From Lepas anatifera (Eukaryota > Arthropoda > Thecostraca > Lepadidae): 64,000 nucleotides of DNA. Location: the NCBI GenBank assembly GCA_034440635.1, contig JAOTON010000386.1, positions 62,001-126,000 of the forward strand, in the 5' to 3' direction. The notes beneath the pieces were generated by a model. That model searched no databases. It was not told where the DNA came from and was given only the letters and a program-made list of their open reading frames with translations. This document shows, piece after piece, positions 11,507 to 23,058 of this stretch. The first letter of the stretch is position 1. Each line of letters starts with the position of its first letter. Made by a program: the position numbers and the translations under genes.

Positions 11507-11696
11507 AGAGGCGCTGCCACGGAATTTTTACAGGGGAACGGACCCGGGCTGGTGCTGACCGGGGCAGGGGAATTGTGAGCATATTTGGTACCTGACAGCA
11601 TTAATGACGATGAACCGAAAATTTTGGGGAGACGCCCCCCTCCCTGGTTGGCCAACAGGAGATGCGTAGGTACCCCGTTCCACCGCCTTCGGCGCC
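11507..11696 (+). mobile_element. GGCGCC-ended MITE, copy 1
   Basis: Begins GAGGCGCTGCCACGG and ends CTTCGGCGCCCA, with internal blocks GACCCGGGCTGGTGCTGACC and TGGTTGGCCAACAGG. It is closely similar to the element at 49503-49698. The flanks TTAATGCCC and TTAATTGCCC suggest an imperfect 8-bp target duplication, as in hAT-type elements. Confidence 0.75.
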
Positions 11697-12434
11697 CATT
11701 TAATTGCCCTTGTGTACGGGCAGCGTATCATCTTTGACCTCGATTGACCTCCAAACAGACTTAGCCTAAGCTTAGTGGGCACTATCGATACGTATTTATG
11801 ACTGCGTAGTGTGTATAACTGACTGATCACTATCCAACATTGGCTTTCAGGTCCGACATATCACGCTCAAAGCGAGCGTTCTTCCCATTATAACTGGAAG
11901 CTACGTGATAACATCCCCAATATTCAGTGTCCTGTTGCGCCCTACCCTTTGACCCGATATGGAAATGGATGTTGCCTTATTGAAAGAGCTGGTCGGGCTC
12001 TGTCGAATAGCGTTGAGAAAGTGGTTCTGGCTATTTTGCGTACGAAGATAAGCAAGGTTTTATAAAGCACTGCATTTGATACATTTTGGCGTATATGAAT
12101 TTTTCCCCTCTGGTGACCACAGCATTGACCCTACGCAAAAATTCCGGGAGTAACGCCGATTGCATTTCCGACGACCTTTCGATCGCTTTTTCCGCTTCTT
12201 TCTTTCTTTGTTTCCGATATCGAGGGTGTCATTTTTAACCCCCTCCCACCAGGGGGGTTCATAGGTGATTCATGCTGGTCACCGGGGCTAGGGTTAAGGG
12301 CCAGCATGTATAATTTTGTTGCTTTCAGATCATAACTGACTTTAATACTGAATTATAATCTCATGAAATAACTTAGGTAATGACTTGATTCTGGCTTAGG
12401 TCATCGATATCGAGAAACCAGATATATATTTTAT
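11697..12434. other. No gene; possible TTAA-flanked terminus at 12235-12296
   Basis: TTAACCCCCTCCCACCAGGG at 12235 and GGGTTAAG near 12293 look like pieces of TTAA-element ends. At 12400, GGTCATCGATATC recalls the body of family A. No coding region is recognised. Confidence 0.35.
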
Positions 12435-12436
12435 AG

Positions 12437-12440
<4 letters not shown>

Positions 12441-12480
<40 letters not shown>
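12441..12480. repeat. (TA)n microsatellite
   Basis: An uninterrupted run of TA dinucleotides, about 20 units. Confidence 0.97.
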
Positions 12481-12483
<3 letters not shown>

Positions 12484-12559
12484 TCGGAACCTTCCCCCTT
12501 GCACTCGCCAGATAGACATATTTATACCACTTTTAAGACCAATTTTGTAATACATGTAG

Positions 12560-13096
12560 CATTAGGTTCGGCGACCATCGAAGAAGCTTGGATTTTAGTC
12601 GGCGACCACAAGCTCACTTTTTAGACCGCTGATAGAGCGTTTGTTTAAACTTCATTAGATTTGCCCTGTCATGGCAATTCTAATGATATGCATTTTTTAA
12701 CCCAATTTGTCCTTTACCTGACCTCAGGTCAGGACAAATTCCATATTTGACCTGATTTGACCTAGTAAGGTCATATTATTATAATTCGATTCGGCTTGCA
12801 GCGAGGATTGCAATGGTGTAAATTGTTTTGCTTTATCTTGACTTGTTCAGTTGAAATGGCCGAAAGCTTTCATTTACTTGTTATCCCTATGACGGCATAT
12901 CTTGACCCCTAGTGATCTTAAATATGACCCGTGAAAAAATGTTTGAAATATTTTCTATAGAGAAGTGGATGGACTACCCGACACCGTTTACCGTTTTTCG
13001 CTATCTAGCGTGATTCTCGAGATCTTAGGGGGGTGGGCCGAGTACCGCCCCTCCCCTGTCAAAGCGGAGGTGACTCAGACAGAATGCGCGTGTTAA
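12560..13096 (-). mobile_element. TTAA family A, 3'-truncated copy
   Basis: Reading on the minus strand from TTAACACGCGC at 13096: the CTAAGATCTCG block, the AAAACGGTAAACGG block, GTCATAGGGATAA, and a TGACCT-rich core (GACCTCAGGTCAGG). It fades out near 12560 beside the TA microsatellite. The TTAA at the right end is intact. Confidence 0.7.
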
Positions 13097-13887
13097 AGTC
13101 GATACTTTTAAAAACGATATGATATTCGGCATCTCTGCCGTAGCAATCCCCTTCCCTCGCAAGTGTTGCTACACTTCGCGACCCATTCCCTGAAATAAGC
13201 TTCGCCACTTTGTTCTGCGACATTAAAGTAAACATCCATCCCGGCAAATTCTCCCCCACACTTTAAGAGGCGGACAAAGGTGCTTTGCACAGAACGCCTT
13301 ATAAAAAGCCCTTAACTAACTAAGGAGAGCGCTACAATCGGGCACTGCCCTATGAGTGATTCGAATGACTGTGACCCCACAGATGTCGCACTGTTTCCAC
13401 TAGTGGTCTCGGCAATCAGCGACACCGTGCCTCACACTAAGCAAGTCACCACATCGTGGGCACTCAGGCGGCTCGCCTCCGCTCAAGCAGAAAAATGGGT
13501 GGCGTGGGTGTGATTGAATCGCAACCGAAAAAGAACCGCCTCCTCTCTCCTTGACCCTGCATCAGCCGATGTCCACTTCCCCACCTTAGGTTTAAGACCT
13601 GCCAGCTTTGAACCTCTGGGGTCGTCCTCCCACTTCCGTTGCCAGTTATTTATAACATACTTCATAACTGGGGCATTCCACGGGAGTTCAGCACATGGCT
13701 CATACCCTCATATCTCTGATTTTCTTCAAACCTTGTCCATGGGGTTATCGGTAGCCCAGAACATGCCCGTGATATTTTTAGCTCGCTAGGTGCAACGGTT
13801 CAAGACTATAGCCTTTGGTAATTTTACCCTTTGCCGGCGCAGCAATTTCTTCTGCCGCTATTTAATCAAAATTAGAATAAAAAGGGT

Positions 13888-13929
<42 letters not shown>

Positions 13930-14871
13930 ATTTTTTAGAAAAAGCCAATAAATACAACGCTGAATATTTTAAGAAATTTTATGTTTACTGAAAGGGTTGA
14001 AATTATTAAGAAAGTTAAGTGTTTTTAAAAATAAATTATTCAGCGCCGATTTGAAAATTGACTATAGCGTGTAAAAGAACAGTCTCAAAGTATTAAGATC
14101 ACATACAAAAACCGAGGGCATTTGCTTCTAAACATTAAAAAAACTACAAAAATATATCATGGGTACGTGCCGTTAGCGCACCCCGCGTGGTGCGCATGGC
14201 ACGTTTGCTTCCCCTCTATGCCATAAACGCCGGGACATTGACCTGAAGATAATTGCCGATGGAGCAAAGGGTTGTGCGTTGACGAACATTTTTTCCAATA
14301 ATTTCTGTCGTGTTTTTACTCTTTGTTTTAGCGATACCTGTCTTAAAGCTCCAGCCATAGAGAGAAATTCAACCAGTAAGCTCGATAAAAATGTATCCTT
14401 CGGCGTGTATCTGCAAACTGACACTGGCACAACAAAGACGTCTCAAAGTTATGAGATCAAAGCCTAAAACTGTGGAAATGTGTTTATAAGCGCGTAATTA
14501 CTCACGCACGATAACTGTTCATAACAAATTTTTAAGCATCTCTCGCGTGTTACCCACGTGTTTCGTGAAGCACGTCAACACTATTCGTAAAACAGTGTTG
14601 ATAATGATTCAAGTGGTTACATTTTAGTTTTGTTTTAACTTAGCAAACAAAGGCTGTTTTTGTAACTTCCCTTCACCATGCCCTCGTGGGAAGGAGACAA
14701 TTGTGCGAATCTCCAAATCTGAAACATTTGCCAGGATACCTGGCCGTTCCCACAATGGTGGACTGCGACGACAAATTTTGATTCTAAAACGATGGTCCAA
14801 TCGTTACAAGCTCCAAAGTTTGGGTCTAATTTCACTTCGGGTTCGTTCCAACACGTCTCAGGACACAGACT
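13097..14871. other. No gene recognised; contains a (TA)n run at 13893-13927
   Basis: Open stretches exist but are short and show no family signature. The microsatellite at 13893-13927 is about 17 TA units. Confidence 0.4.
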
Positions 14872-15640
14872 TAGGGGGCATTCCAGGACAGATTGACCAA
14901 GGCCTGACACCACCATGTCTAGAAAAATCTGAAACTTTGTCTCCGGGGTAGTTTTGGGCCAGAAACACGCCTGTGAGAATCTCAGCCCCTCCGACCAACG
15001 GTGACCGAGTTATAGCCCGAGGCACTTTCGGAGGTCACGTTGTAGACTCATCTTTGATGTTTCATAACTCAACAACGCATCACCTGATTAACAAGTTTTG
15101 TATATCATTGAACTCGTCTTGAATTGTAGTTTATTTTGAAAAAGAAAATGTTGAAATTAGAAAATTTTTGACTTTTAATTTGTTTGACCTTTTCCTTTTT
15201 GACCTAGTTTGACCTTTTTCCAGTTGAAATTGCCCTTTAGACACCTCAAAAATGTTTCTTCATAAAATATCTTTCGATAGCAAAAAAAAAAATGCGTTCT
15301 TGCTATAAGTTCCGAATATTTAGCACCTAAGGTAGGTATGTACACGGTTTTTACCATTGCGGTAGTACAGCCTTATGTTTAACGCCGCAAATATAGCCAT
15401 TGCTTTTGTAATCGGTCGCTGGAAATCATACTCCATTGTCTTTACGAAATTTTAATCGTACAAGTATCCAAATTTATGACAATAACACGCGCTCACCCGA
15501 GGGGTGGGCAACCGGCCTCCTCAGGTTTCCACAGGTAGTAAAAACACCTTCGCGCAGCGCCACCGTACTTCATGTACCTCTAACTCGAAATTTTTGCAGC
15601 TTCTGGCAAAATTTTAGGTCTGGGTCATTCCAGGTCAGAC
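14872..15640 (+). repeat. Left arm of a widely spaced inverted repeat
   Basis: Begins at GGGGCATTCCAGGACA and ends near CTGGGTCATTCCAGG. It is the inverted counterpart of 17315-18072. Shared landmarks: CACCACCATGTCTAGAAAAA, TCCGACCAACGGTGACCGAG, GTTGTAGACTCATCTTTGATG (this copy), and GGGGTGGGCAACCGGCCTCC. Confidence 0.85.
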
Positions 15641-16749
15641 CGCCAACCCAGGTCAAGGGACCTAACCTCAAACTTTGGGAGGTGCATAAATCATATCAAA
15701 TTTAGCCTATCGTGGTTAGAATCGCATTACATAGTAAGATCGCCTAGCAAGATAATTTTTCGTAGCAGGATTTCTATATCGATAATCGGGAGCAGAGCAA
15801 AGGTCATGATCTTTCCATTATAAATGCATGGGGCGATTGGTAAATTTTGATAACTTACGAGAATTGAGAATTGTCGAGAATTGCGATGGAGGTTTTATTT
15901 TTACATTGTCGTGTCTGACTTGCCACTGCAGTTTGATTAATATTCTTTTTACCATACAGACCTAAGCCTGGCTCTAGGTCAAAGCAGGTTAATTTTGACA
16001 TTTGACTAGGCAATATTATAAGATACATAATCCGTTTGGGCTCAACAAGAGTGTTCCAATGGTGCTGAACTTTTCTTTCTACGGCTCTTCTCTGTCACCT
16101 ATTATGCCACAAAATTTAGGTTTCCACTTAGTTCCCGTAAGAAATACTGTGACCTTGAGCAACCTCAAAGGCGACACGACCAAACGATTGTATGTAACAT
16201 ATTCGGTAATGATTAAAACTGGCTATTTAGCGGCATCACTCCCAGTGCACTGTGTCATTATTCATCTGGGATTCTCGGATCCGTGTCAGCTATGAAATGA
16301 TCACCTTGTAAAAATATCATGAGGCAACCTGTTCAGCGACCAGTCGAATGCGTTACAATTTCAGGACATTTTGTCGAATATATGAGCAGATTCAAATTAC
16401 TTTTTGGGAATGAAAGCCTTTCAGACACGTTTGTTTACATTGCATGAATCCTCTCAAACATATGCTGTGCTGCACTAGATCAGCTTGCATCGATACTATT
16501 TTCCATCTCCGGGAACGATGTAATTGTGTGAGTTAGTGGTGCTCATAGGATAAGTTATACTTGTTTCAATTATTGATAAGGTCGCGACATCTTTGTAAAT
16601 TTTCGTTTAAGGCTGAAAGGTTCATTATTAATAAGTTCATTTGCCCTCGTCTCCCTCGAAACAAGGAATCCCTTTTATCACTTTTAATGGCTGCAGTTTT
16701 TCTGTTTATAAATATTGCCCAAGTTGTTGCCAGTTCAGTTTTTATACAT
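15641..16749. other. No gene recognised between the inverted-repeat arms
   Basis: No transposase or other protein was recognised. The open stretch at 16002-16295 (+) has no recognisable domain. Confidence 0.4.
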
Positions 16750-17096
16750 TTTGTACAAGTTGTTCTCAGTTCGATTGTTGGAATCGGGGTCTCACTAAAG
16801 TCATCAATGGACTTGTCACGGAGACCCCGACCCCACCATCCGAACGAGCAACTCCCACAATGAAGGGTTGATTTTAGTAGCCAACGTTTAACGTCCCACA
16901 CAGCACAGGGACGGCCGCCCCGCTCAGGTCACCCTCTCACCAGTCAGTTGCCAGCCGACCTGTACGTCGGGTAAGCTATTGAGCGCCGGAGCGTCTCAGC
17001 GGAACCGATCCCAAGCCTGGACATGCACTGCCACTGCATGCTTCTGAGCCGCGGGCCGGAGCCCAACGCTCTACCAACTGAGCTACCGGGGCGGCA
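16750..17096 (-). repeat. Long tRNA-derived SINE, full-length copy
   Basis: The head at 17096 reads TTGCCGCCCCGGTAGCTCAG on the minus strand, with A box and B-box-like TTGGGATCGGTTCC. The body and 3' end (GTCCATTGATGACTTTAGTG, then ACTTGTACAAAATG) are present. Confidence 0.8.
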
Positions 17097-17104
17097 AGGA
17101 GGCG

Positions 17105-17290
17105 GTTTTAGGAGTAGGTGTCTCACTAGAGTCATCAAGGGACTTTTTACGGAGACCCTGACCCCACCACCCAAACGAGCAACTCCCACGATAAAGTGTT
17201 AATCAAGGAAACAAAGTTGAAAGTCCCACAAGGCATAACGACGACCGTCTACCTCAGGTCACCCCCTCACCACTGAGTTGCCAGCTGGCC
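17105..17290 (-). repeat. Long tRNA-derived SINE, 3' half only
   Basis: A second copy immediately upstream of the head of the previous one: AGTCATCAAGGGAC, CACCACCCAAACGAGCAAC, and CTCAGGTCACCCCC. It lacks the tRNA head. Confidence 0.7.
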
Positions 17291-17314
17291 TTCAGCATTT
17301 ACGGTACCTACCAC

Positions 17315-18072
17315 CTCCCAGTTGACCTAAATTATTTTTCCGAAGTTGCAAAATGTTGTGTTAGAGGTAGATGGAGTACGTGGCGCTGCGCGAAGGTATT
17401 TTTTTACTACCTGTAGAGACCTGAGGAGGCCGGTTGCCCACCCCTGGTGGGGCGTGTTAATTGTCATAAATTCGGATACTTGTACGATTAAAATTTCGTA
17501 AAGACAATGGAGTATGATTTCCAGCGACCGATTACAAAAGCAATCGCTATATTTGCGGCGTTAAACATAAGGCTGTACTACCGCAATGGTCAAAAACCGT
17601 GTACATACCTACCTTAGGTGCTAAATATTCGGAACTTATAGCAAGAACGCATTTTTTATTTTTGCTATCGAAAGATATTTTAGGAAGAAACATTTTGAGG
17701 TGTCTAAAAGGGCAATTTCAACTGGGAAAGGTGGCTAGGTCAAAAGGAAAAGGTCAGCAAATTGAAAGTAAAAATTTTCAAATTTTAACATTTTCTTTTT
17801 CAAAATAAACTATAATTCAAGACGAGTTCAATGATATACAAAACTTGTTACTCAGGTGATGCGTTGTTGGTTATGAAGCATCAAAGATGAGTCTACAACG
17901 TGACCTCCCGAAAATGCCTCGGGCTATAACTCGGTCACCGTTGGTCGGAGGGGCTAGATTCTCACAGGCGTGTTTCTGGCCCAAACTACCCCGGAGACAA
18001 AGTTTCAGATTTTTCTAGACATGGTGGTGTCAAATTGAAATATTTTTGGTCGTTTTGTCCTGGAATGCCCCT
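17315..18072 (-). repeat. Right arm of the widely spaced inverted repeat
   Basis: Reverse-complement counterpart of 14872-15640, ending CCTGGAATGCCCCTTAGG. It carries GTTAACACGCCCC-like sequence (TTAACACGCCCCACCAGGGG, minus strand, at about 17459-17440) in mid-arm, the same start as the TTAA families. The arms may therefore be two opposed copies of one TTAA family rather than one element's terminal repeats. Confidence 0.8.
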
Positions 18073-18949
18073 TAGGTTAGGCTATACTTGCAATTGTGCC
18101 TCTGGGTGCTGAGGAGGAAGGGGAATAAAGTAAGATACCTATTTGGCATGATATTTGAAATGATGAATTGCTAAACAGTTCAATTCACACTTTTGTTCGC
18201 CATCTCTTGAAAAAAACTGTATACTGCCACTAGGTCTTGGAGAAATGTAATACACTTGGGAAGATGCAACAGCCGAACATAAAAGTACATATCTGAGGAT
18301 TTTTCTCTTTGTGAAGACGGGTTGATAAGTGCAGTTTAACATCAAATATGATAAGCATCATTTTGTCATTTCATGTGGCCAAGATTCGTAAGATAATCGT
18401 GCGAGGGCATTGAAAATAATCGCAGCCAGTGTGAACCTGGCCTGTGCACTGTCTCAGAAAATCATCTCAGTGGAGAAGCTTTGACATTGTAGGCAATGCA
18501 AACCGGACTTTAACCCATATGATTAATTGCTCCTACGGAATAAATTTGTAAACCAGGTGGCGGACTCAAGGATATATTGGGAAAGGTGAAATGGTAAGAT
18601 AAAGGCAGAATTAAATATGTGGGCATTTCCATCGTGCTTTATTTATATTTTCAATTCGTCAGGATGGGAGAAGGGCTCTTGTGCGCTCTTGGGTTATGAC
18701 GCTCTTGTTGATACCAATCCGATACGACTGAGTTGACGCGAAATCTATAATACCTTTTTTTCAGAAAATCAGAAATAAACCATCCCATGTGGCCTCACAC
18801 GCCGAGTCCAAAGAGCTTCTGCAGAACGCCCTTGGATAGTAAAGGCGCCCCCAGGGACGAGGCGCCCCCTAGGGAGGAAGGCGCCACCTCCCGAAAATCT
18901 TGCACCCCTTCTCGAAAATGGAATCCGTCGTCTCTGTCCTATAACTAGG
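18073..18949. other. No gene; GGCGCC triplet cluster at 18843-18885
   Basis: GGCGCCCCC, GGCGCCCCCTAGG and GGCGCCACC recur within about 50 bases, possibly a decayed MITE end. Nothing else recognised. Confidence 0.35.
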
Positions 18950-19580
18950 GAACTATGGGACTTAGAACAAAACAAAAGACATCGATGTGTTTGTATGGAC
19001 CCCTGGATTCGGATGGTATGTAACATGGCATTGCAAGGCCAGATCATGGTCTTGACCTTAGGTCAAGCATCGACCTTTCAATGTAATGTAGCATATGAAT
19101 CAAATCCTTAGGTCATGCTCATGGCAATGATACTAAATTTAAGACTATACTTTGTGTCGTTCAAAAGATAGTCACAAATAAGTTTCAACAACCGTGGCAT
19201 TTGGTGACCTCTGGTGATCTTGGTATTGACCTAACCTCAAAATTGATGACCACTTTATAGATTTGGCGTTTCGAGAGCTTTCGAATAATATTTAAAAACT
19301 TGATTTAGCTTTTTCTAGAAGCCGAGTGGCACCCTGATTTTGTCAGCTTCATTTTAGAAGTACAGAACCGCCTTTAATGGGTTTAGATTAGAAATGACGT
19401 CCTAACTCGTTGACCTGATTTGACCTGATGCAGCTTTCGGTCATAAATTGTCGAATTGATCACCCTAGATGCCTGTAAAGCGACGCGCGTCTCACGTTGG
19501 AATCGGCTTAAAGTAATTCGTGAAAAACCAAGAAGGGTCCGATCGGACCTCCCCCAGGAGGCAACGGGTTTATATACGCA
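18950..19580 (-). mobile_element. TTAA family E, diverged copy
   Basis: In reverse orientation it shares with 31971-32641 the blocks around GAATCCTTGGGTCA (here AAATCCTTAGGTCATG), TTTGGTGACCTCTGGTGA, GACCTGATTTGACCTGATGC and GGGTCCGATCGGACC. The TTAA ends are not clear. Confidence 0.6.
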
Positions 19581-20160
19581 GGGATGGTTCTACTGACCTC
19601 TGGTTGACCTCCGGGAGCCCTGCAGCCAAAGCCATCAGACTGGCGCCGATGACCACCACCGACCCGGCGCGGCCGTGCCTCCCCATCGCCAGCTGTCCGG
19701 AGCCACCTCTGAGTCACTCACTTCATTCCACCCCGCAACCTCCCTCTCCAGTCATCAACCAGCTTACTGCTGTTTCACTCCATGCAGCTGTCGACAGAGC
19801 CGCACGCCTGCCGTTACCACGTCTTCACCGCCGCTCACGCATCTCCAGCGCACGCTGTTTCTGCCTCTCTGCCCACAGCGTGCCGTCACTTCCAATCAGC
19901 TGTGCAGGCTACCCCACCCCCCGCGTGCCGGGCACGGTCGGCTGTGTAGCTCCTCCCCACTCCCCTGCCGGCCCGTACAAAGACGGGCACTCACCCTCCG
20001 GACATATCGACCCGGTTTGTTGGGGGTCCTCAAACAGGCGGCTCCTGCCGCGTGCTGGAAACGTGCTTCTGCGGAGTCTGTGGTTCTCAAATGCACTGCA
20101 GTGAACAAGTTGCTCGGTGAACAGTGCTGTGTTGTTTCAATTTAACCCACAAGTGGGAGC
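19581..20160. other. CpG- and C-rich stretch, no gene recognised
   Basis: Long open frames on the plus strand reflect base composition (Pro, Ser, Arg, His). No domain, splice pair or start context convinces me. It could be a promoter/5'UTR region of an unseen gene. Confidence 0.3.
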
Positions 20161-20275
20161 ACTGGCGGATCCAAGGGGGAGGCAATGGAGCCGTGGCCCC
20201 CTACAAAGCCTAAAATAATATTTTTTGCCCCCAAAGAACCAAATTCTAACCATTTTTAATACCATGTTTTCGCCA

Positions 20276-20900
20276 TCAGATTGACTTCTTCAAAGGCTCC
20301 GCCGGGATTCGAACCCGGGACCGGTGGCCTAGAACACACCCGCTAACCACTAAGCCACCCGAAATCGCTCCCAACAGGATGAGAGTTAGCAACGCCGTAT
20401 GACCCTGGCTGTGGATGTGTTGTTAATGCGAATGTGGCACCTTGGTCGAATCCTGGATTTTAGTGTAATTAGGCGTACTTTTAGCCGAAAATAATGAAGC
20501 CACTCATGATTTGTCTGAAAAATGCACAATAAGCTCAATATTTTGTATTTTTAAAATACTCCTCCAGAAAAATAAATAAATATCAGCCCGTGGATGATAT
20601 CATGATCTGGCAACCACTACCATACTTGAAACGCTTCAAGGGCTTCGATTGGCTGATGCTCATCGTGACGTCAGCATATGTCGTCACACCAACAGCCATG
20701 ACAACTGTGGCCTGCTGCCAGGGGTACAGGAGGGGTACATTGCAGATAGGTTCTAGCTTTTTTTACGGAGATCTCGAGGTTCAAGACAAATGATAAATTG
20801 AGTACCGGGTTTTCCGACTTGCTTTACAACTTGGCTATCTCTGTTAAAATCACGTTATGAAGGTACCACCTTCCCTTTAAACCCCAACAATTATTATTAC
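20276..20900 (+). mobile_element. Short tRNA-derived SINE with an inverted 5' part, itself interrupted by a MITE
   Basis: The tRNA-like head is on the minus strand (B box GGGTTCGAATCCC at 20316-20304, A box TGGCTTAGTGGTTAGCGGG). The body and tail are on the plus strand (CCAACAGGATGAGAG, GTATGACCCTGGC, then after the MITE ACCCCAACAATTATTATTAC). Flanks CATGTTTTCGCC and TATGTTTTAGCG look like one target duplication. That suggests a single insertion with a 5' inversion, as twin priming produces in LINE-mobilised DNA. Confidence 0.7.
20423..20880 (+). mobile_element. TTAA MITE (family K), copy 1, inside a SINE tail
   Basis: Starts TTAATGCGAATGTGGCACC and ends GGTACCACCTTCCCTTTAA. It shares its interior with 61487-61965 in inverted orientation. 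The intact SINE at 38889-39067 reads GTCGTTAAACCCC here, so the insertion split a TTAA and duplicated it. Confidence 0.82.
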
Positions 20901-21304
20901 TATGTTTTAGCGAATTTTATTCTCAATTTAGCCCTCCTAAAACGTTGGTTTGGCCCCTCTAAACGTTTCTCCTGGATCTGCCAACGGTTGGTACTGGATG
21001 GTACGCTCGGAGTATGCTCCGTTGTGGAAACCTTACCAAAAATCTTTGATTCCAAATTTTGATTAATCGAAATCAGTTTCTTCCGGTTATTTGCCAAGCC
21101 ATTCCAGCAAAATGTAACAATAATGTAGGCATTTTTGGTGAATCTAGAGTAGAATTATAACCTTTTATCTATCGAATCGGTCATAAAAGATGAAATGAAG
21201 AAGAAGATGAAAAGAAGAAAGGGGAAAATGAAATGAACAGACGAATGGAAAAAAACGATCAGCACCCTAACCCAAATGATGAGTCAGTTGCCTTTTGCTC
21301 ATCC

Positions 21305-22153
21305 TTAACACGCGCATTGACGGGGGTCTGAGCCACCTTCGCATTGACGGGGGGGCGGGTACCCGCCCCCCTAAGATCTCGAGAACCACGGTAGGTAGCG
21401 AAAAACGGTAAACGGCGTTGGGCTGCCCATCCACTTCTCCATCGAAAACATTTGAACCATTTTTTTTGTCAGGTCACATTTAAGGCCACGAAAGGTAAAA
21501 AAATGCCCGTCATAGGGATAAAATGTAAATTAAGGTTTTTCGGCCATTACATCTGAACAAGTAAAGATAGAGCAAAACGACTTCAATCGTATGAATCCTC
21601 TCAGCAAGCCAAATCGAATGATATATAATTTGACCTTGCTAGGTCAAATCAAGGATTTGACCTGACCTGAGGTCAGGTCAGGGTCAAATTATATAAAATG
21701 CATATCATTAGAACCGCAAAGCCCAGGCGAGTCTAATGAAGCTAAAATAAATGCTCTATCACCATCCGTTACTGAGTTATTTCGTAAAAACCATTTTTAC
21801 CATGTATTTCCAATGGAGAGGTCATGCCTCGTACCTGACCTTAGGTCATCGATATCAAAAATACAGGAACATATTTTAGAGATCTCGGTGGGGCTATTTT
21901 GTGATGTGAGTTTCAATCGGATAAGTTCACCCTGCTCCGACTTATGCTATCTTAAACTTTTTTTTGAGGTCGGGCCACTTGACCTGTACTGGTGACCTGA
22001 CCTGAGATGACCTAACCTTAAAATTTTCACAGAAGTTGTAAAAATGATGAGGGAAAGGTATGCCTAGTACGGCGGCGCTATGCGCCGCCGTTTTTCTACT
22101 ATCTCCAAAAACCCGAGGGGGCGGGTACCCGCCCCCGTCAATGCGCGTGTTAA
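21305..22153 (+). mobile_element. TTAA family A, best-preserved copy
   Basis: Left end TTAACACGCGCATTGACGGG and right end CGTCAATGCGCGTGTTAA are inverted repeats. Just inside each is the palindrome GCGGGTACCCGC. The left end is followed by CTAAGATCTCGAGAACCACG. The core is full of AGGTCA/TGACCT (for example GACCTGACCTGAGGTCAGGT near 21660), and the right end has GCGGCGCTATGCGCCGCCG. No protein is encoded, so it is non-autonomous. Confidence 0.88.
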
Positions 22154-23058
22154 CACCCGCACTGGAGGCTGTCTGGCACTAACGCACACTGGAGGGGCCT
22201 GGTAGGCCTCCCTAAGATCTCGGAAACTAAGAGGGTTAGAAAAACGCCACTTGGTAGGTGGGTGGGGGCCATAATGATCTACATGATGACAAATTTTCAT
22301 TGACCTAGGCCAATATCTTCAAGGTCAAATGAGGTCATAAAGGTCAAATATTGGCCACGCTGGGGATCGATTGGTAAATGCTGTGATTATGCGGAAAAAT
22401 GGCGGGAATAAGCTAAAGGCAGACAAGGTTCATAGAGAAGAGGTCTCAAAGAGGCTTCCCCACAACTTTTGGGTCAAGGTCATTCAAGGTCATTGACCTT
22501 TAAGGTCACCATATGGTATACTACTTATTTTTTACACTTTCACTAACACTGTAGCCACTTTTTGGCGGGAAATGAGGATTAACCTTTCCCAATGACCTTT
22601 GACCTTGACCTTTGTATTGGGGTACCCTACCGATGACGTCATAAAATAATATATATCAGACCGGGTCACGTCATTTGGCCGGACGCACAGTGGTCAGTGA
22701 CCTTGAAAGTGCAGATATGACCTTGACCTGTGACCTTTGACCTTGACCTTGACTTTCATGTGAAGTGACCTTGACATATAATCCCGCTTATATGACGTTA
22801 TGACGTCACCACTCGGTCTTCAATGCAAGCTAACTGGTCCGACAGCGCGTTTACGGTGATCTCAAAATGCAGGTCTGACTTTGAAAGCCTATAAGTCAAA
22901 ACATTTTCGCCAGACTTTCAAAAATTCTTCACCAATCGACGAGTTATTAAATTCTGTTAAATGTGGCCAAGTGTCGTGTTTCGGCTACAAGCGGTTCTCC
23001 GGCTACCTCGGAAAAACAGGTGGAGGGCCTCCGAGGCCCCCTCCAGTGCGCGTGTTAA
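22150..23058 (+). mobile_element. TTAA family B, complete copy, sharing a TTAA with family A
   Basis: Begins TTAACACCCGCACTGGAGG and ends CCTCCAGTGCGCGTGTTAA. The terminal palindromes are CCTGGTAGG-type on the left and GGAGGGCCTCCGAGGCCCCC on the right. The interior at 22300-22760 is the densest AGGTCA tract of the window. It also holds TGACGTCA sites. No coding capacity. Confidence 0.88.

Larger units (their letters stand above)
20163..20986 (+). mobile_element. GGCGGATCC-ended element, copy carrying a SINE
   Basis: Begins CTGGCGGATCCAAGGGGG and ends TCTCCTGGATCTGCCAAC, an imperfect terminal inverted repeat. The copy at 52447-52645 is about 200 bp and lacks the insertion, so 20276-20900 was added later. 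Confidence 0.7.

Noticed and set aside
11197..11595. 132-codon open frame as a small protein gene
   Set aside because: Its 3' part is a MITE (11507-11696) and the rest resembles no family.
19520..20145. Long open frames on the plus strand as a gene
   Set aside because: Composition-driven (Pro/Ser/His/Arg), overlapping frames equally open, no domain, start context or splice sites.
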